Positions 35,401 to 44,464 of a stretch of DNA of 64,000 bases are shown here, piece after piece (positions within the stretch are counted from its first letter, which is position 1; each line of letters opens with the position of its first letter). The position numbers were made by a program, and so were the translations under genes. The DNA lies in assembly GCA_031429355.1 (NCBI GenBank), contig JANOZM010000014.1, positions 62,001 through 126,000 of the forward strand, in the 5' to 3' direction. The stretch is from JANOZM01 sp031429355 (GTDB lineage Bacteria; Pseudomonadota; Gammaproteobacteria; Burkholderiales; Burkholderiaceae_E). The notes under the pieces were generated by a model. It had not been told where the DNA came from. It worked only from the letters and a program-made list of their open reading frames with translations, and did not search any database.

Positions 35401-38384
35401 GCGATGCGGGTGGTCGGGTGGTTGTTTGCGGTACAGTTGAAAAAGTAAAAGCCCACCCTAGTTCGCATACCGGGCGAGCATTATTGGCCTACCAGCAGCA
35501 ACTCAGTGCGACGACATCGAACCTCACAACCAAAACAGTAACAAGCGATGCATCGGTGTTAATCGACGGTTCTAACCTAAGCTACGCGAAAGCAGAAGCT
35601 GCTAATCAATCCAGTGCCTTAATTGCCGCCGAACCGCGCCCAGTTGCTGGTTTTGAAGGCCTACCGTTGCAAACCGCGTTGCGCCAAAAGGCAGCCCAAA
35701 GTATTTATGTGCACAAAGCACGCGAGCACAATTTAAAAAATATCGACGTTGCTATTCCGCGCGGGCAATTAACCGTGGTCACCGGCCCAAGTGGGAGCGG
35801 AAAGTCTACCCTTGCCTTCGATATTGTATTTGGCGAGGGCCAACGCCGTTATTTAGAATCACTCAATGCCTACGCTAGGCAATTTGTTCAACCTGCATCA
35901 CGACCCGATGTAGACGGCGTTTACGGCATTCCACCATCAGTCGCTATAGAACAACGCACTAGTCGTGGTGGCCGCAAAAGTACCGTGGCCACGCTAACCG
36001 AGATCTATCACTTTTTACGGTTGCTCTACGTTAAATTAGGCACGCAACATTGCCCACAATGCCAAACACCGATTCAAGCCCAAAGTTTTGATGCCATCGT
36101 TGCGCGCATTATGTCGGACTATAAAGGCCAGCGTATTGGCTTGTTAGCGCCTTTAGTTACTGGCCGCAAAGGCGTTTACACCGACCTAGCAAAATGGGCA
36201 ATGGGCAAAGGCTACAGCCATTTACGGGTTGATGGAGAGTACCTGTCGGTACTTAAGTTTCCGCGCCTTGATCGCTATGTAGAGCACGATATCGACTTAC
36301 CCATTATGGATTTAGTGGTCGACCCAGCGCGTGAAAGCGAACTCCGTGAAGCCATTAAAACAGCACTTAGTTTTGGCAAAGGCGTTATTAGTTTAATTAC
36401 CGGCCTCGACGATTTATCTAAAGCCATTGACCGAGGCGATGTACGTGGCACTAGTGCAAAAGCCAAGGCGCGCATTTTTTCGACTAAACGAGCCTGCCCT
36501 AGTTGCAGCCGCAGTTTTGTAGAATTAGACCCACGGTTGTTTTCATTTAATAGTAGCCACGGTTGGTGTACTGCTTGCGTAGGAACAGGCTTAACACTCG
36601 TTGGAAAAATTGACGACGACAAAGATCGTAATCGCGAACGCGGCTGGGAGGACATTGGCGAATCAATTGAAGCCACCACGGATGCCTGTGGCAGTTGCCA
36701 TGGCGAACGACTAAATGAAGTAGCTCGATCAGTTTATTGGAAAGGTCAATCGATAACAAAACTGACCGGAGCGGCAGTCGAAAATTTAGCACAAACCTTT
36801 GCGAACGATCAACAACTATCAAACCGTGAAGCCGATATTGCGCGTGATATTTTTGTCGAGTTGCGCTCGCGCCTGCAATTTTTAGGTGATGTTGGTTTGG
36901 GTTATTTGTCCTTAGATCGCCCTGCCCCGACGTTGTCCGGTGGCGAGGCACAACGTATTCGTTTAGCAGCACAATTGGGTTCGAATTTACGCGGCGTGTG
37001 CTATGTACTAGACGAACCAACTATCGGTTTACATCCACGTGACAATCGAATATTACTTAACACATTAGAGCGCTTACGGGAACGTGGCAACACACTATTA
37101 GTTGTTGAGCATGATGAGGACACAATCCGCCGAGCCGATCATATTATTGATATAGGCCCTGGTGCCGGTGTGCTTGGTGGCTATATCGTGGCACAAGGGA
37201 CATTAGCCGAAGTTAGCAATAACCCCGAGTCGATTACCGGCAAAATGTTGGAGCGCTCTGCAAAAAACGCAGCCGGTGGACAAGCCAAACGTACCCCGCG
37301 TGCAATCGACCAACAAAGCCCTGCCCTAGTCATACACAACGCAGACTTACATAACTTGCAAGTGCCAAAAGTAACCATTCCATTGGCCCGACTTACGGTA
37401 GTAACCGGTGTTTCCGGCTCGGGTAAATCGAGTTTGGCGCGTGATGTTTTGCTAGAAAATTTGCAAGCGTATTTGCAAGCCCGTGGATTAAACCCAAACA
37501 AAGCACAGGCAACTGCCCAAGCCTTTACAGCCAAAGGTTGTGAACGCATTGAAGGACTAGAGCAAGTTGGTCGCGTACTCGAAGTCGACCAAACCCCAAT
37601 CGGTAAAACACCACGCTCATGTCCCGCGACCTACATTGGTTTCTGGGACGCTATCCGTCGACTTTTTGCAGACTCCACCGATGCCAAAGTTCGCGGTTTC
37701 GAGCCAGGGCGCTTCTCATTTAACACAGCCGGTGGTCGTTGCGAGGCCTGTGAGGGTCAAGGTGTACGCACGGTCGAAATGAGTTTCTTACCCGACGTAA
37801 AAGTACCTTGCGACCAATGCAAAGGACAACGCTTTAATCGTGCTACTTTAGAAGTGCGGGTGCGGGGCAAATCGATTGGTGATGTTTTAAGTATGTCGAT
37901 TGAAGAAGCCGTAGAGTTTTTTGCCAACCATCGCTCGATCGCCCATGCCTTAAAGTTAATGCAAGACGTCGGTTTAGGTTACCTCACGCTTGGCCAACCG
38001 TCGCCCACATTATCGGGCGGCGAAGCGCAACGTATAAAGTTAGTCGCCGAACTATCGCGCGTCCGCGATGATATTTTAACTCGACCAGGCGGACGTCTTC
38101 CGCACGACAACACCATTTACGTTTTAGATGAACCAACCGTGGGCCTACATATGTCCGACGTGGAACGTTTAGTGACCGTGTTACATCGGTTAGTAAACGG
38201 TGGCCATACAGTTGTTGTGATCGAGCACGATGTTGACATTTGGTTAGAAGCCGATTGGATTATCGACCTTGGCCCCGACGGCGGGAGCGGTGGTGGTCGA
38301 CTAGTGGCGCAATCAACTCCACAAGCCCTAGCCCGCAACCCTAAGCAATCACACACCGGAAAAATTTTGGCTGAACGTTATTAA
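32430..38384 (+). CDS. Double-length UvrA-like excinuclease subunit (two fused UvrA units)
   Basis: A 1984-residue protein containing two full UvrA sequences in tandem, each with two ATP-binding halves. Four Walker A loops are visible: GVSGSGKSS (about 32600), GVSGSGKST (about 34480), GPSGSGKST (about 35800) and GVSGSGKSS (about 37420). Four ABC signatures LSGGE(V/A)QR lie at about 34015, 35055, 36935 and 38010. Both units have zinc CxxC modules, for example CPTC...CADC and CEAC...CDQC. Unit 1 runs to about residue 985. A low-complexity linker leads to unit 2 at about 1091. Unit 1 has a 40-residue Lys-rich insert before its last Walker B. Ordinary UvrA is about 940 residues. It begins with GTG inside the end of ffh. 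All catalytic motifs look intact, so it may act as a covalent dimer. Confidence 0.93.
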   Translation: MGAKPEGIKQSDDKQPGRNANHSNGFISIRGARQNNLKNLDVDFPVGQLSVVTGVSGSGKSSLVFDTLYAEGQRRYVETFSAYARQFLDRMDKPQVDSIEGVPPAIAIDQTNPVRTSRSTVGTMTELNDHLKLLMARAAQLVCRQCAQVVQSDSPASIYSALQHYGASHADPRLMICFAVNIPSNFGSSEVEQYLQAQGYTRLHYREKETLFVTQDRFRISAVDSARALEAIETALRLGGGKLVVFVLPDGIEAEAIEQQPRLAFSNGLHCAACDISYNSATPSLFSFNSPIGACEACRGFGRVIGVDYGLVIPDEGKTLREGAVKPWQTPSFKECQDDLIKYGRQENINLDKPWRDLSQHDRNWVLTGSPLWKGKWGQQWFGIKRFFDWLETKAYKMHIRVLLSKYRAYTPCTVCEGARLKPDALLWRVGSLDNANTALSNNAGSYQRYKPAGVQWSDASLQQLAGLTIHDQMLLPIDRLVTLFSNLKLPGLPDEATTLLLGEIRTRLRYLQDVGLGYLTLDRQSRTLSGGEVQRINLTTALGTSLVNALFVLDEPSIGLHPRDMDRIVQVMQRLRDAGNTLVVVEHDPAVMFAADHMLEIGPGPGERGGEIVFKGTPQAIRGTQTLTGQYLANKLRADRGLTKKIPNASTDWLRVEGAATHNLKTIDVEFPLNHLVTVTGVSGSGKSTLIEDVLYPALCKHFGKAIESSGPLAKLLGIKQLTDIVMVDQTPIGKTTRSNPVSYVGAFDAIRDLFARSDLAKERGYSAGMFSFNAGEGRCPTCTGSGFEHIEMQFLSDVYLRCADCDGKRFRAELLEVGLDFNGRSLSVADVLALTVSQALEVFADHPEVGIRLSPLADVGLEYLRLGQPVPTLSGGEAQRLKLAGHLADALIASKKLANKKSKAESKAASKTPTKSASSLKTASKETIKEHKLFLFDEPTTGLHFEDIAKLLGALRALVDAGHSLIVIEHNLDVIGAADWLVDLGPEGGDAGGRVVVCGTVEKVKAHPSSHTGRALLAYQQQLSATTSNLTTKTVTSDASVLIDGSNLSYAKAEAANQSSALIAAEPRPVAGFEGLPLQTALRQKAAQSIYVHKAREHNLKNIDVAIPRGQLTVVTGPSGSGKSTLAFDIVFGEGQRRYLESLNAYARQFVQPASRPDVDGVYGIPPSVAIEQRTSRGGRKSTVATLTEIYHFLRLLYVKLGTQHCPQCQTPIQAQSFDAIVARIMSDYKGQRIGLLAPLVTGRKGVYTDLAKWAMGKGYSHLRVDGEYLSVLKFPRLDRYVEHDIDLPIMDLVVDPARESELREAIKTALSFGKGVISLITGLDDLSKAIDRGDVRGTSAKAKARIFSTKRACPSCSRSFVELDPRLFSFNSSHGWCTACVGTGLTLVGKIDDDKDRNRERGWEDIGESIEATTDACGSCHGERLNEVARSVYWKGQSITKLTGAAVENLAQTFANDQQLSNREADIARDIFVELRSRLQFLGDVGLGYLSLDRPAPTLSGGEAQRIRLAAQLGSNLRGVCYVLDEPTIGLHPRDNRILLNTLERLRERGNTLLVVEHDEDTIRRADHIIDIGPGAGVLGGYIVAQGTLAEVSNNPESITGKMLERSAKNAAGGQAKRTPRAIDQQSPALVIHNADLHNLQVPKVTIPLARLTVVTGVSGSGKSSLARDVLLENLQAYLQARGLNPNKAQATAQAFTAKGCERIEGLEQVGRVLEVDQTPIGKTPRSCPATYIGFWDAIRRLFADSTDAKVRGFEPGRFSFNTAGGRCEACEGQGVRTVEMSFLPDVKVPCDQCKGQRFNRATLEVRVRGKSIGDVLSMSIEEAVEFFANHRSIAHALKLMQDVGLGYLTLGQPSPTLSGGEAQRIKLVAELSRVRDDILTRPGGRLPHDNTIYVLDEPTVGLHMSDVERLVTVLHRLVNGGHTVVVIEHDVDIWLEADWIIDLGPDGGSGGGRLVAQSTPQALARNPKQSHTGKILAERY

Positions 38385-38437
38385 TTAAGAACATTAAATA
38401 AACTTCCATTAACTAACAATAAAAATAAGAATATCCC

Positions 38438-38998
38438 TTGGCCATAAAATCAACCATTTACAAAGCCCACCTCGATGTCTCTGACATCGACAACGGTTAC
38501 TACGCCGAGCACCCCTTAACCTTGGCGCGCCACCCCAGCGAAACCGACGAACGCATGATGATTCGCCTAGTCGCGTTTGCATTGCAAGCGTATCAATTGC
38601 AAGCGATGTGCAACGGTGATGGACACCTAACATTTGGCGCCGGTTTAAGCGATCCCAACGAACCGGATGTTTGGTTACGCGACTTAACCGGCCAAACAAA
38701 ACTTTGGGTCGAGGTAGGTCAGCCCGATGAAAAACCCATCATGCGCGCCTGTGGAAAAGCCGACGAGGTTGCCATTTATTGCTACGCGCACGCCAGCCCA
38801 ATTTGGTGGGAAGGCGTCAAAAACAAAGTTTCAAGGCCACGTAATTTGTCGGTCTATCAAGTAGAACCCGAAGCAAGCCAAGCCCTTAAAGCAATGGCCC
38901 AACGCTCTATGCGTTTTAGCGCGATTATCCAAGAGGGTATTTTGAGCATGAATGATGGCGAGCAGTCGTTGGAAGTTCGCTTGACTAAGTGGCGATGA
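38438..38998 (+). CDS. YaeQ-family protein
   Basis: A 186-residue protein of the YaeQ family: IYKAHLDVSDIDNGYYAEHPLTLARHPSETDERMM and VWLRDLTGQTKLWVEVGQPDE are family blocks. The fold is nuclease-like (PD-(D/E)xK superfamily), and the family was linked to haemolysin expression in E. coli. Its biochemical role is not settled. The first usable start is TTG at 38438, 53 bp after uvrA, with no nearby ATG. A 122-bp stem-loop element begins 8 bp after its stop. Confidence 0.92.
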   Translation: MAIKSTIYKAHLDVSDIDNGYYAEHPLTLARHPSETDERMMIRLVAFALQAYQLQAMCNGDGHLTFGAGLSDPNEPDVWLRDLTGQTKLWVEVGQPDEKPIMRACGKADEVAIYCYAHASPIWWEGVKNKVSRPRNLSVYQVEPEASQALKAMAQRSMRFSAIIQEGILSMNDGEQSLEVRLTKWR

Positions 38999-39006
38999 CT
39001 GACTTA

Positions 39007-39128
39007 GTTGTGCGAAGCAGGTCGGGATGTAAGCCCATTTTCTGACTTAGTCGCTACGCTCCAATGCGTCTGAAAATGGGCTTACATCCCGACCTGCGTT
39101 TTGCTTTGTGCGTAGTGTCCCGTCTTCG
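39007..39128 (+). repeat. 122-bp stem-loop element, copy A (after yaeQ)
   Basis: The element runs from GTTGTGCGAAG to GTCTTCG. Arms at 39017-39042 and 39072-39097 are perfectly complementary over 26 bp. The apex contains GTCGCTACGCTCCAA (39050-39064), the sequence shared by all copies. The stem starts 18 bp after the yaeQ stop codon, in gene direction. A T-rich TTTTGCTTT follows the stem, so this copy could terminate transcription. The remaining 220 bp up to the patatin gene hold no feature I can name apart from its start signals. It is nearly identical to copy B. Confidence 0.9.
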
Positions 39129-39348
39129 GTTAATTGGATTTGACCGAACGTCCGCGTAGGCAAGCTATTTTAGCGCTTGCTGCATTGGTACGGAAGCCAT
39201 AAAACACGGGCATGGATAAGTAGAAAAATTAGGTTTAAAATTATGGGTGACGGCTCTACATTAAAACCAGCGGCTACTGACAGCCTGAAATAGTTTGCAG
39301 TGCAACCACTGCGGTTGATCTTAATAAGCGGTTTGGGGAGATGACTCA

Positions 39349-40650
39349 TTGTTATTTGCATCCGCGAATCGCGGTTATCCGAGCGGCGCTATCAGGCGCT
39401 TAAAGTGGTGTCGATTGGTTGGATGTGTGCTGGCGGCGTTGAATATGTCTTCCTGCATGGACTCCACCGCGACTGCGCCGATTCCTGATGCTTTAATCAT
39501 TGAAGCGAAATTTGCCGAATTCCCGAACATTCGCTATTGGGGCGAAGCACCAGCTTTTGCAGCGGTTGGTCAAAACCCGAAGCGTAATGGTTCAGTCAGC
39601 ATCGCGCCACAGGGTCCATTAAACGTACTTGCGTTTTCGGCCGGTGGTGCAAACGGAGCGTTTGGCGCTGGATTCATGACGGGCTGGACTCAAACCGGTA
39701 ACAGACCCGTTTTTCACGTGGTGACAGGCGTTAGCATAGGCGCTTTGCTGGCACCGCTGGCTTTTATCGGCCCTCAATACGATAATGCAATCAATCGTAT
39801 GTTGATTGATCTTTCGGGCAAACATCATCTAGCGCTACGGCCTAAATTCATTGCGGCGTTCGGATTCTCTTTGGCTTCATCGCTGCCGCTGGAAAAACTA
39901 ATTGCTGAATACTTCGATAAAAAAGTGTTAGCAGAGATCGCAGGCGCCCATCGCGCCGGACGGCGCTTGTATGTTGGCACGTCGCATGTTTATGCAGGCC
40001 GCTTTAGCGTTTGGGATATGGGCGCAATTGCCGACAGTGGTCGGCCGGAGGCATTGGCACTTTTTCACCGTGTCCTACTCGCATCCACCGCAGTACCCGC
40101 CGTTCTACCACCAGTCATTTTCGCAGTGTCGGCAGGCAAAAAATCCTATCATGAACTACACATTGATGGCGGTGTAATGAGACAAGCATTTGTTTCGCCT
40201 TATGGCTTTGACTGGAACCTCGCTGAGGAGAGACTTAGCACCAACGGCGAAATTAACTTCTATATTATTCGCAACGGTCGCGTACGGTCTGAATACATGA
40301 TCATGCCTCCTGACGCTATCAGCCTGAGCCAGCATGCCATGCTGCAGTTGACTCAATCGGTAGGCATTGGTGATCTCGACACTTTATATCTACTCGCGCA
40401 AACTGAACATGCGAATTTCCACGCTACTTGGATAGACGACGCCTTCAACGCGCCTTCAATCGAACTTTATGATGCCAATTATGTGCAAGCCTTATTCGAG
40501 CACGGTCGAGAACAGGCAAGGCGTAACAGCCCTTGGCATCGTTTGCCTCCCGGAATAGCCACATCATCGCTGGAGTGCCAAAAGCCTTTTGCCCGAAGCA
40601 CCGAAAGTTTGCGCGTAGACAACAAGATAAGGCAATGCCGTGCAAGGTGA
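39349..40650 (+). CDS. Patatin-like phospholipase, probable exported lipoprotein
   Basis: Patatin-family acyl hydrolase. The nucleophile elbow GVSIGA lies near residue 127, with the oxyanion loop GGANGAFGAG before it and the catalytic Asp in HIDGG (about 266). The N-terminus is basic then hydrophobic and ends in NMSSC, a weak lipobox, so an outer-envelope lipoprotein is plausible. The start is TTG with a strong GGGGAG 8 bases upstream; an ATG in between is in another frame and stops soon. It is convergent with the multicopper oxidase gene, 12 bp away. Why it lies with copper genes is unknown. Confidence 0.87.
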   Translation: MLFASANRGYPSGAIRRLKWCRLVGCVLAALNMSSCMDSTATAPIPDALIIEAKFAEFPNIRYWGEAPAFAAVGQNPKRNGSVSIAPQGPLNVLAFSAGGANGAFGAGFMTGWTQTGNRPVFHVVTGVSIGALLAPLAFIGPQYDNAINRMLIDLSGKHHLALRPKFIAAFGFSLASSLPLEKLIAEYFDKKVLAEIAGAHRAGRRLYVGTSHVYAGRFSVWDMGAIADSGRPEALALFHRVLLASTAVPAVLPPVIFAVSAGKKSYHELHIDGGVMRQAFVSPYGFDWNLAEERLSTNGEINFYIIRNGRVRSEYMIMPPDAISLSQHAMLQLTQSVGIGDLDTLYLLAQTEHANFHATWIDDAFNAPSIELYDANYVQALFEHGREQARRNSPWHRLPPGIATSSLECQKPFARSTESLRVDNKIRQCRAR

Positions 40651-40662
40651 TCTTGTTCGATA

Positions 40663-42297
40663 TCATGCCAGCACACGATAGTTAATCATCATTCCACCGT
40701 CTTCATGTTCAAGGTTGTGGCAGTGAAATAGGTAAATTTGGTTGCCCGGGAAATCATGGGTAAAGTCAATCGCTATGCGTACCGTCTCACCCGGCCAGAC
40801 CAATACAGTGTCTTTCCAACCAAGGTCGCAAACGGTACGGCTCATCTCAAATTTAGCCGTGCGCTTGACCTGAGGTGGGCTATTGAGGCGTTCTAGTATT
40901 TGGAATGAAAAACCATGCAAATGCATCGGATGGGGCATGCCGATTGCAGGGTTGCTAATGCGCCAGATTTCGGTCGTACCTCGCTTCACATCGAAAGCAA
41001 TTTCGTCCATGCTAAAACTTCGTCCGTTAATTAGAAAACGCATATGGTCCATTGCTAGCTCAATCTTGCGCTCCACCGCGCCGACCAGATTGATTACTTT
41101 TACCTGCGATAAAATCTTAGGTAATGCGAGAGGCAGCCGAGGTCCCGTCGTCACTGACAACTTCAAAATATTGAAATCCACACCCATCGGCAATCGGGAC
41201 GAACCCATGTTGCCCATACCGCCCATTCCACCCATCATCGATCCCGTGCCTTTGTGCGATGTTTCACGAGTCACGCCTTCGTTTTCCATCGCGTCAAAAG
41301 CAAGGCTTTTCATGAAGATATTTGTGCCTACTTCGGCTTGCCCAGCATCAAACAAAATATCTAGGCGTTCGCCCGGCGCGAGAAACGCCTCTGTCACTGT
41401 TTCGGGTCGATCAATCAGCCCCCCATCAGTGCCAATCACTGTGAAATTTAACGGACTAATTCCGCTCACGAAAGCAAGGCGATAAATACGAGCGTTCGAA
41501 CCGTTTAACAAGCGCAACCGATAGGTTCGCGGAGTGACAACCTGTGCTGCATTTGGTGTCAAGTTGGCCAGCACAATATCGCCAAGCCAACCCATCATCG
41601 AATCGTGAACATCGGGTTGATAAAGCAGCTTTCCTTGAACGTCAAATCGCTTATCTTGAATGACCAATGGCAAGTCTGTTATGCCCAGCTTCAGATCAAG
41701 AACCTCACTGAGTTTTCTCTGCTCTTGGTCGTCCACTAAGAAGAAACTGGCCAAGCCGCTGTAAGCTTGTTTGGCAGTCAGCTCGTGTGCGTGCGTATGG
41801 TACCAATAGGTGCCACCTCGATTGCTCACTTTGAAATCGTACTCATACCCCGCGCCGGGCGACACTGTGTACTTGGGATGACCATCCATTGTGGCGGGCG
41901 TATGTAGACCATGCCAGTGAATAATAGTGGGCTCACTTAACGCGTTTTCTAGGGTAGCGGTAAACCGAGCACCACTTTCAATTCTAAAAATGGGGTTTTG
42001 ATAAGTTTTTCCCGCCGTTTGTGTTTCGTATAAAAGAAACGGTGATTCCAAACCCGGCAAGATGGGAAATTTTGAAGACAGCGCCCGAATTTTGATCGCC
42101 CCTTTAATATCCAATACGCCGAAAGGACCGCTATCAATTGGAATGAAAAGCTTGTTAGTAAAGCCATCTGTCAACCTTGGGTCAAACGGATAGTTGACGG
42201 TCTGCTGACGACTATAGTATCGCCATAGTCCGGCCAGAGCCCCACCGACCGCGGTTACGCCAAGTAGTTTTAGCCAGTTCCGTTTCGATAACATCAT
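40663..42297 (-). CDS. CueO-like multicopper oxidase
   Basis: Periplasmic multicopper oxidase likely to oxidise Cu(I) or phenolic substrates. Copper-ligand blocks are IHWHGLH and YWYHTHAH in the first domain, and HPMHLHGF and HCHNLEHEDGGMM in the last. A Met-rich segment (SMMGGMGGMGNMGS, about residues 330-345) resembles the Cu(I)-binding insert of CueO. The N-terminal RNWLKLLGVTAVGGALAGL helix with KR before it suggests export, possibly by Tat, or a membrane anchor. It follows copA by a few bases and is clearly in one operon with it. The start is uncertain (TTG 42306 or ATG 42297). Confidence 0.93.
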   Translation of the reverse strand: MMLSKRNWLKLLGVTAVGGALAGLWRYYSRQQTVNYPFDPRLTDGFTNKLFIPIDSGPFGVLDIKGAIKIRALSSKFPILPGLESPFLLYETQTAGKTYQNPIFRIESGARFTATLENALSEPTIIHWHGLHTPATMDGHPKYTVSPGAGYEYDFKVSNRGGTYWYHTHAHELTAKQAYSGLASFFLVDDQEQRKLSEVLDLKLGITDLPLVIQDKRFDVQGKLLYQPDVHDSMMGWLGDIVLANLTPNAAQVVTPRTYRLRLLNGSNARIYRLAFVSGISPLNFTVIGTDGGLIDRPETVTEAFLAPGERLDILFDAGQAEVGTNIFMKSLAFDAMENEGVTRETSHKGTGSMMGGMGGMGNMGSSRLPMGVDFNILKLSVTTGPRLPLALPKILSQVKVINLVGAVERKIELAMDHMRFLINGRSFSMDEIAFDVKRGTTEIWRISNPAIGMPHPMHLHGFSFQILERLNSPPQVKRTAKFEMSRTVCDLGWKDTVLVWPGETVRIAIDFTHDFPGNQIYLFHCHNLEHEDGGMMINYRVLA

Positions 42298-42310
42298 CAG
42301 CGCCAATTGC

Positions 42311-44416
42311 TCATCGCTTTAACCTCAGTGCGTTAGTAATTACTGAAACTGAACTCAAGCTCATGGCGAGCGCTGCGAACATTGGTGAAAGTAGCCAGCC
42401 AGTAAATGGGTACAAAACGCCAGCGGCCAGCGGTACACCTAATGCGTTATAAACCAATGCGAAACCTAGATTTTGTTTCATGTTGGCGACGGTTTGTGCA
42501 GAAATGGTTCGAGCCTCAGCGATTCCGCGCAAGTCGCCTTTCACTAACGTGACTTGTGCACTGTTCATTGCCACATCGGTGCCGGTGCCCATTGCAATAC
42601 CCACATCTGCTTTAGCAAGTGCTGGGGCATCATTTATACCGTCGCCCGCCATGGCTACCACTCGACCTTCTTTTTGCAGCTTTGTAACCAATGCTAATTT
42701 GTCTTCAGGTTTAACCTCTCCATAGACTTCGTCAATACCAAGCTTAGCGCCCACAGTTTTGGCAGTCGTCAAACCATCACCGGTTGCCATAATGACTTTA
42801 ATGCCGGCCTGCTTTAATTGCGCCAGCGCCTCGGCTGAACTCACTTTAATAGGGTCTGACACGGCAAGAATGCCCGCAGCCGTTTTATCGACAGCCAGTA
42901 TCATTACGCTAGCACCTTCGGCTCGCAATGCTTCGGCTTGCGTTTTCAGGGCATCAATAGGTATTGAAAGTTGCGCCATCAGCGCGGTGTTGCCCAACGC
43001 AATGTGCTTTCCACCCACCTTACCTTGCACCCCAATTCCCGTGCTTGATTCGAACCCCTCCACTTTTTCAACGACCAATTTGCGCTCACGAGCGGCGCGT
43101 ACTATTGCGTCTGCCAATGGATGCTCGCTGCCTTGGTCGACACTTGCAGCCAGTTTAAGCACTTCATCTTCTGAAAAACCGAGCACACTAATCACGCGAT
43201 CAAAACGTGGCTTGCCTTCAGTTAGCGTGCCCGTTTTATCGACAATAAGAGTATCGATCTTGCATAGATTTTCTATAGCTGCAGCATCGCGAAACAGCAC
43301 GCCTTGCGTGGCCGCTTTGCCCGTCGCGACCATAATCGACATTGGCGTTGCAAGCCCTAATGCGCAAGGACAGGCAATGATCAACACGGCGACTGCATTG
43401 ATAAGGCCATACACCCAGCTAGGGTCTGGACCAAATAGTCCCCACACCAAAAATGTCAGAATCGAAATACCAATAACAGAAATGACGAAATAGCCCGCCA
43501 CCAGATCTGCCATGCGTTGCATGGGTGCTCTTGATCGCTGGGCCTGCACAACCATTTGCACGATACTTGCCAACACAGTTTGCGAGCCAACTTTTTCAGT
43601 ACGCATCACCAGCGCACCATTGGTATTCATCGTGGCGCCAATCAGTTTATCTCCCACGCCTTTAGTAACAGGCATGGGCTCACCCGTGAGCATGGATTCA
43701 TCAACCGCACTGCCGCCTTCCTCAACGACTCCATCGACCGGAACTTTCTCGCCAGGTCTAACCCGTAGTCGGTCGCCGATATGAACATCGGTTAAAGGTA
43801 TATCTTCATCACTGCCATCCGCTTTGATTCGACGCGCGGTTTTTGGAGCAAGCCCAAGCAAAGATCGAATAGCTGCCGAAGTTTGCGAGCGCGCTTTCAA
43901 TTCAAGAACTTGCCCAAGCAAGGTTAACGATATGATGACCGCAGCTGCTTCAAAATACACTGCTACACGGCCCATCGATATAAATGATTCTGGGAAAACT
44001 TGAGGTGCAATAGTGGCCACAACGCTATAGATGAAAGCGGCTGCGGTGCCTAATCCAATCAACGTCCACATGTTTGGGCTGCGATTGACAACCGATTCCC
44101 AAGCGCGTTGGAAAAATGGCCAGCCAGCCCAAAAAACAATAGGCAGTGTGAGAACAAGTTCAACCCAACTCTGAGTGGTCATCGTAAACCACTGCGTACG
44201 GTGCCCAAACATCGCTAAGAATGTAACGATGATTGTCAGCGGCAGCGTCCACGCAAAGCGTCTTTTAAAATCGAGAAGTTCGGGGGCCTCACCATCATCA
44301 AGACTAGGCATTGTGGGCTCAAGCGCCATGCCACATTTTGGACAAGCGCCCGCTCTATCTTGCCGTATCTCTGGGTGCATAGGGCAAGTGAAGATAGTTT
44401 GATTTACAGTATTCAC
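42311..44416 (-). CDS. Copper-exporting P1B-type ATPase
   Basis: Inner-membrane Cu(I) pump. The N-terminus carries a CPMHPEI...CPKCGMAL heavy-metal-binding module, and I see no classical HMA domain with GMxCxxC. Eight membrane helices follow in the P1B order, with the transport motif CPCALGLATP (about residue 350), the phosphorylation site DKTGTLTEG (about 395) and GDGINDAPAL. The SEHPL motif of the nucleotide domain is present. 701 residues is normal for such CopA variants. It is the first gene of the leftward copA-oxidase operon, giving export from the cytoplasm plus oxidation in the periplasm. No CueR or CopRS gene is in view. Confidence 0.94.
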   Translation of the reverse strand: MNTVNQTIFTCPMHPEIRQDRAGACPKCGMALEPTMPSLDDGEAPELLDFKRRFAWTLPLTIIVTFLAMFGHRTQWFTMTTQSWVELVLTLPIVFWAGWPFFQRAWESVVNRSPNMWTLIGLGTAAAFIYSVVATIAPQVFPESFISMGRVAVYFEAAAVIISLTLLGQVLELKARSQTSAAIRSLLGLAPKTARRIKADGSDEDIPLTDVHIGDRLRVRPGEKVPVDGVVEEGGSAVDESMLTGEPMPVTKGVGDKLIGATMNTNGALVMRTEKVGSQTVLASIVQMVVQAQRSRAPMQRMADLVAGYFVISVIGISILTFLVWGLFGPDPSWVYGLINAVAVLIIACPCALGLATPMSIMVATGKAATQGVLFRDAAAIENLCKIDTLIVDKTGTLTEGKPRFDRVISVLGFSEDEVLKLAASVDQGSEHPLADAIVRAARERKLVVEKVEGFESSTGIGVQGKVGGKHIALGNTALMAQLSIPIDALKTQAEALRAEGASVMILAVDKTAAGILAVSDPIKVSSAEALAQLKQAGIKVIMATGDGLTTAKTVGAKLGIDEVYGEVKPEDKLALVTKLQKEGRVVAMAGDGINDAPALAKADVGIAMGTGTDVAMNSAQVTLVKGDLRGIAEARTISAQTVANMKQNLGFALVYNALGVPLAAGVLYPFTGWLLSPMFAALAMSLSSVSVITNALRLKR

Positions 44417-44450
44417 CTGTCGATGATGTCAGCACGCTGGTGCACTGACT

Positions 44451-44464
44451 GTGCGCTAGCGCAC
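44451..44464. promoter_or_regulatory. Perfect 14-bp palindrome upstream of copA
   Basis: GTGCGCTAGCGCAC is a perfect palindrome 34-48 bp before the copA start and is a candidate operator for the copper operon. It does not match the CueR consensus I know. A protein-binding role is inference from its position only. Confidence 0.4.

Noticed and set aside
42480..43784. Several plus-strand frames inside copA
   Set aside because: Antisense to a conserved P1B ATPase, with no ribosome sites or known motifs.
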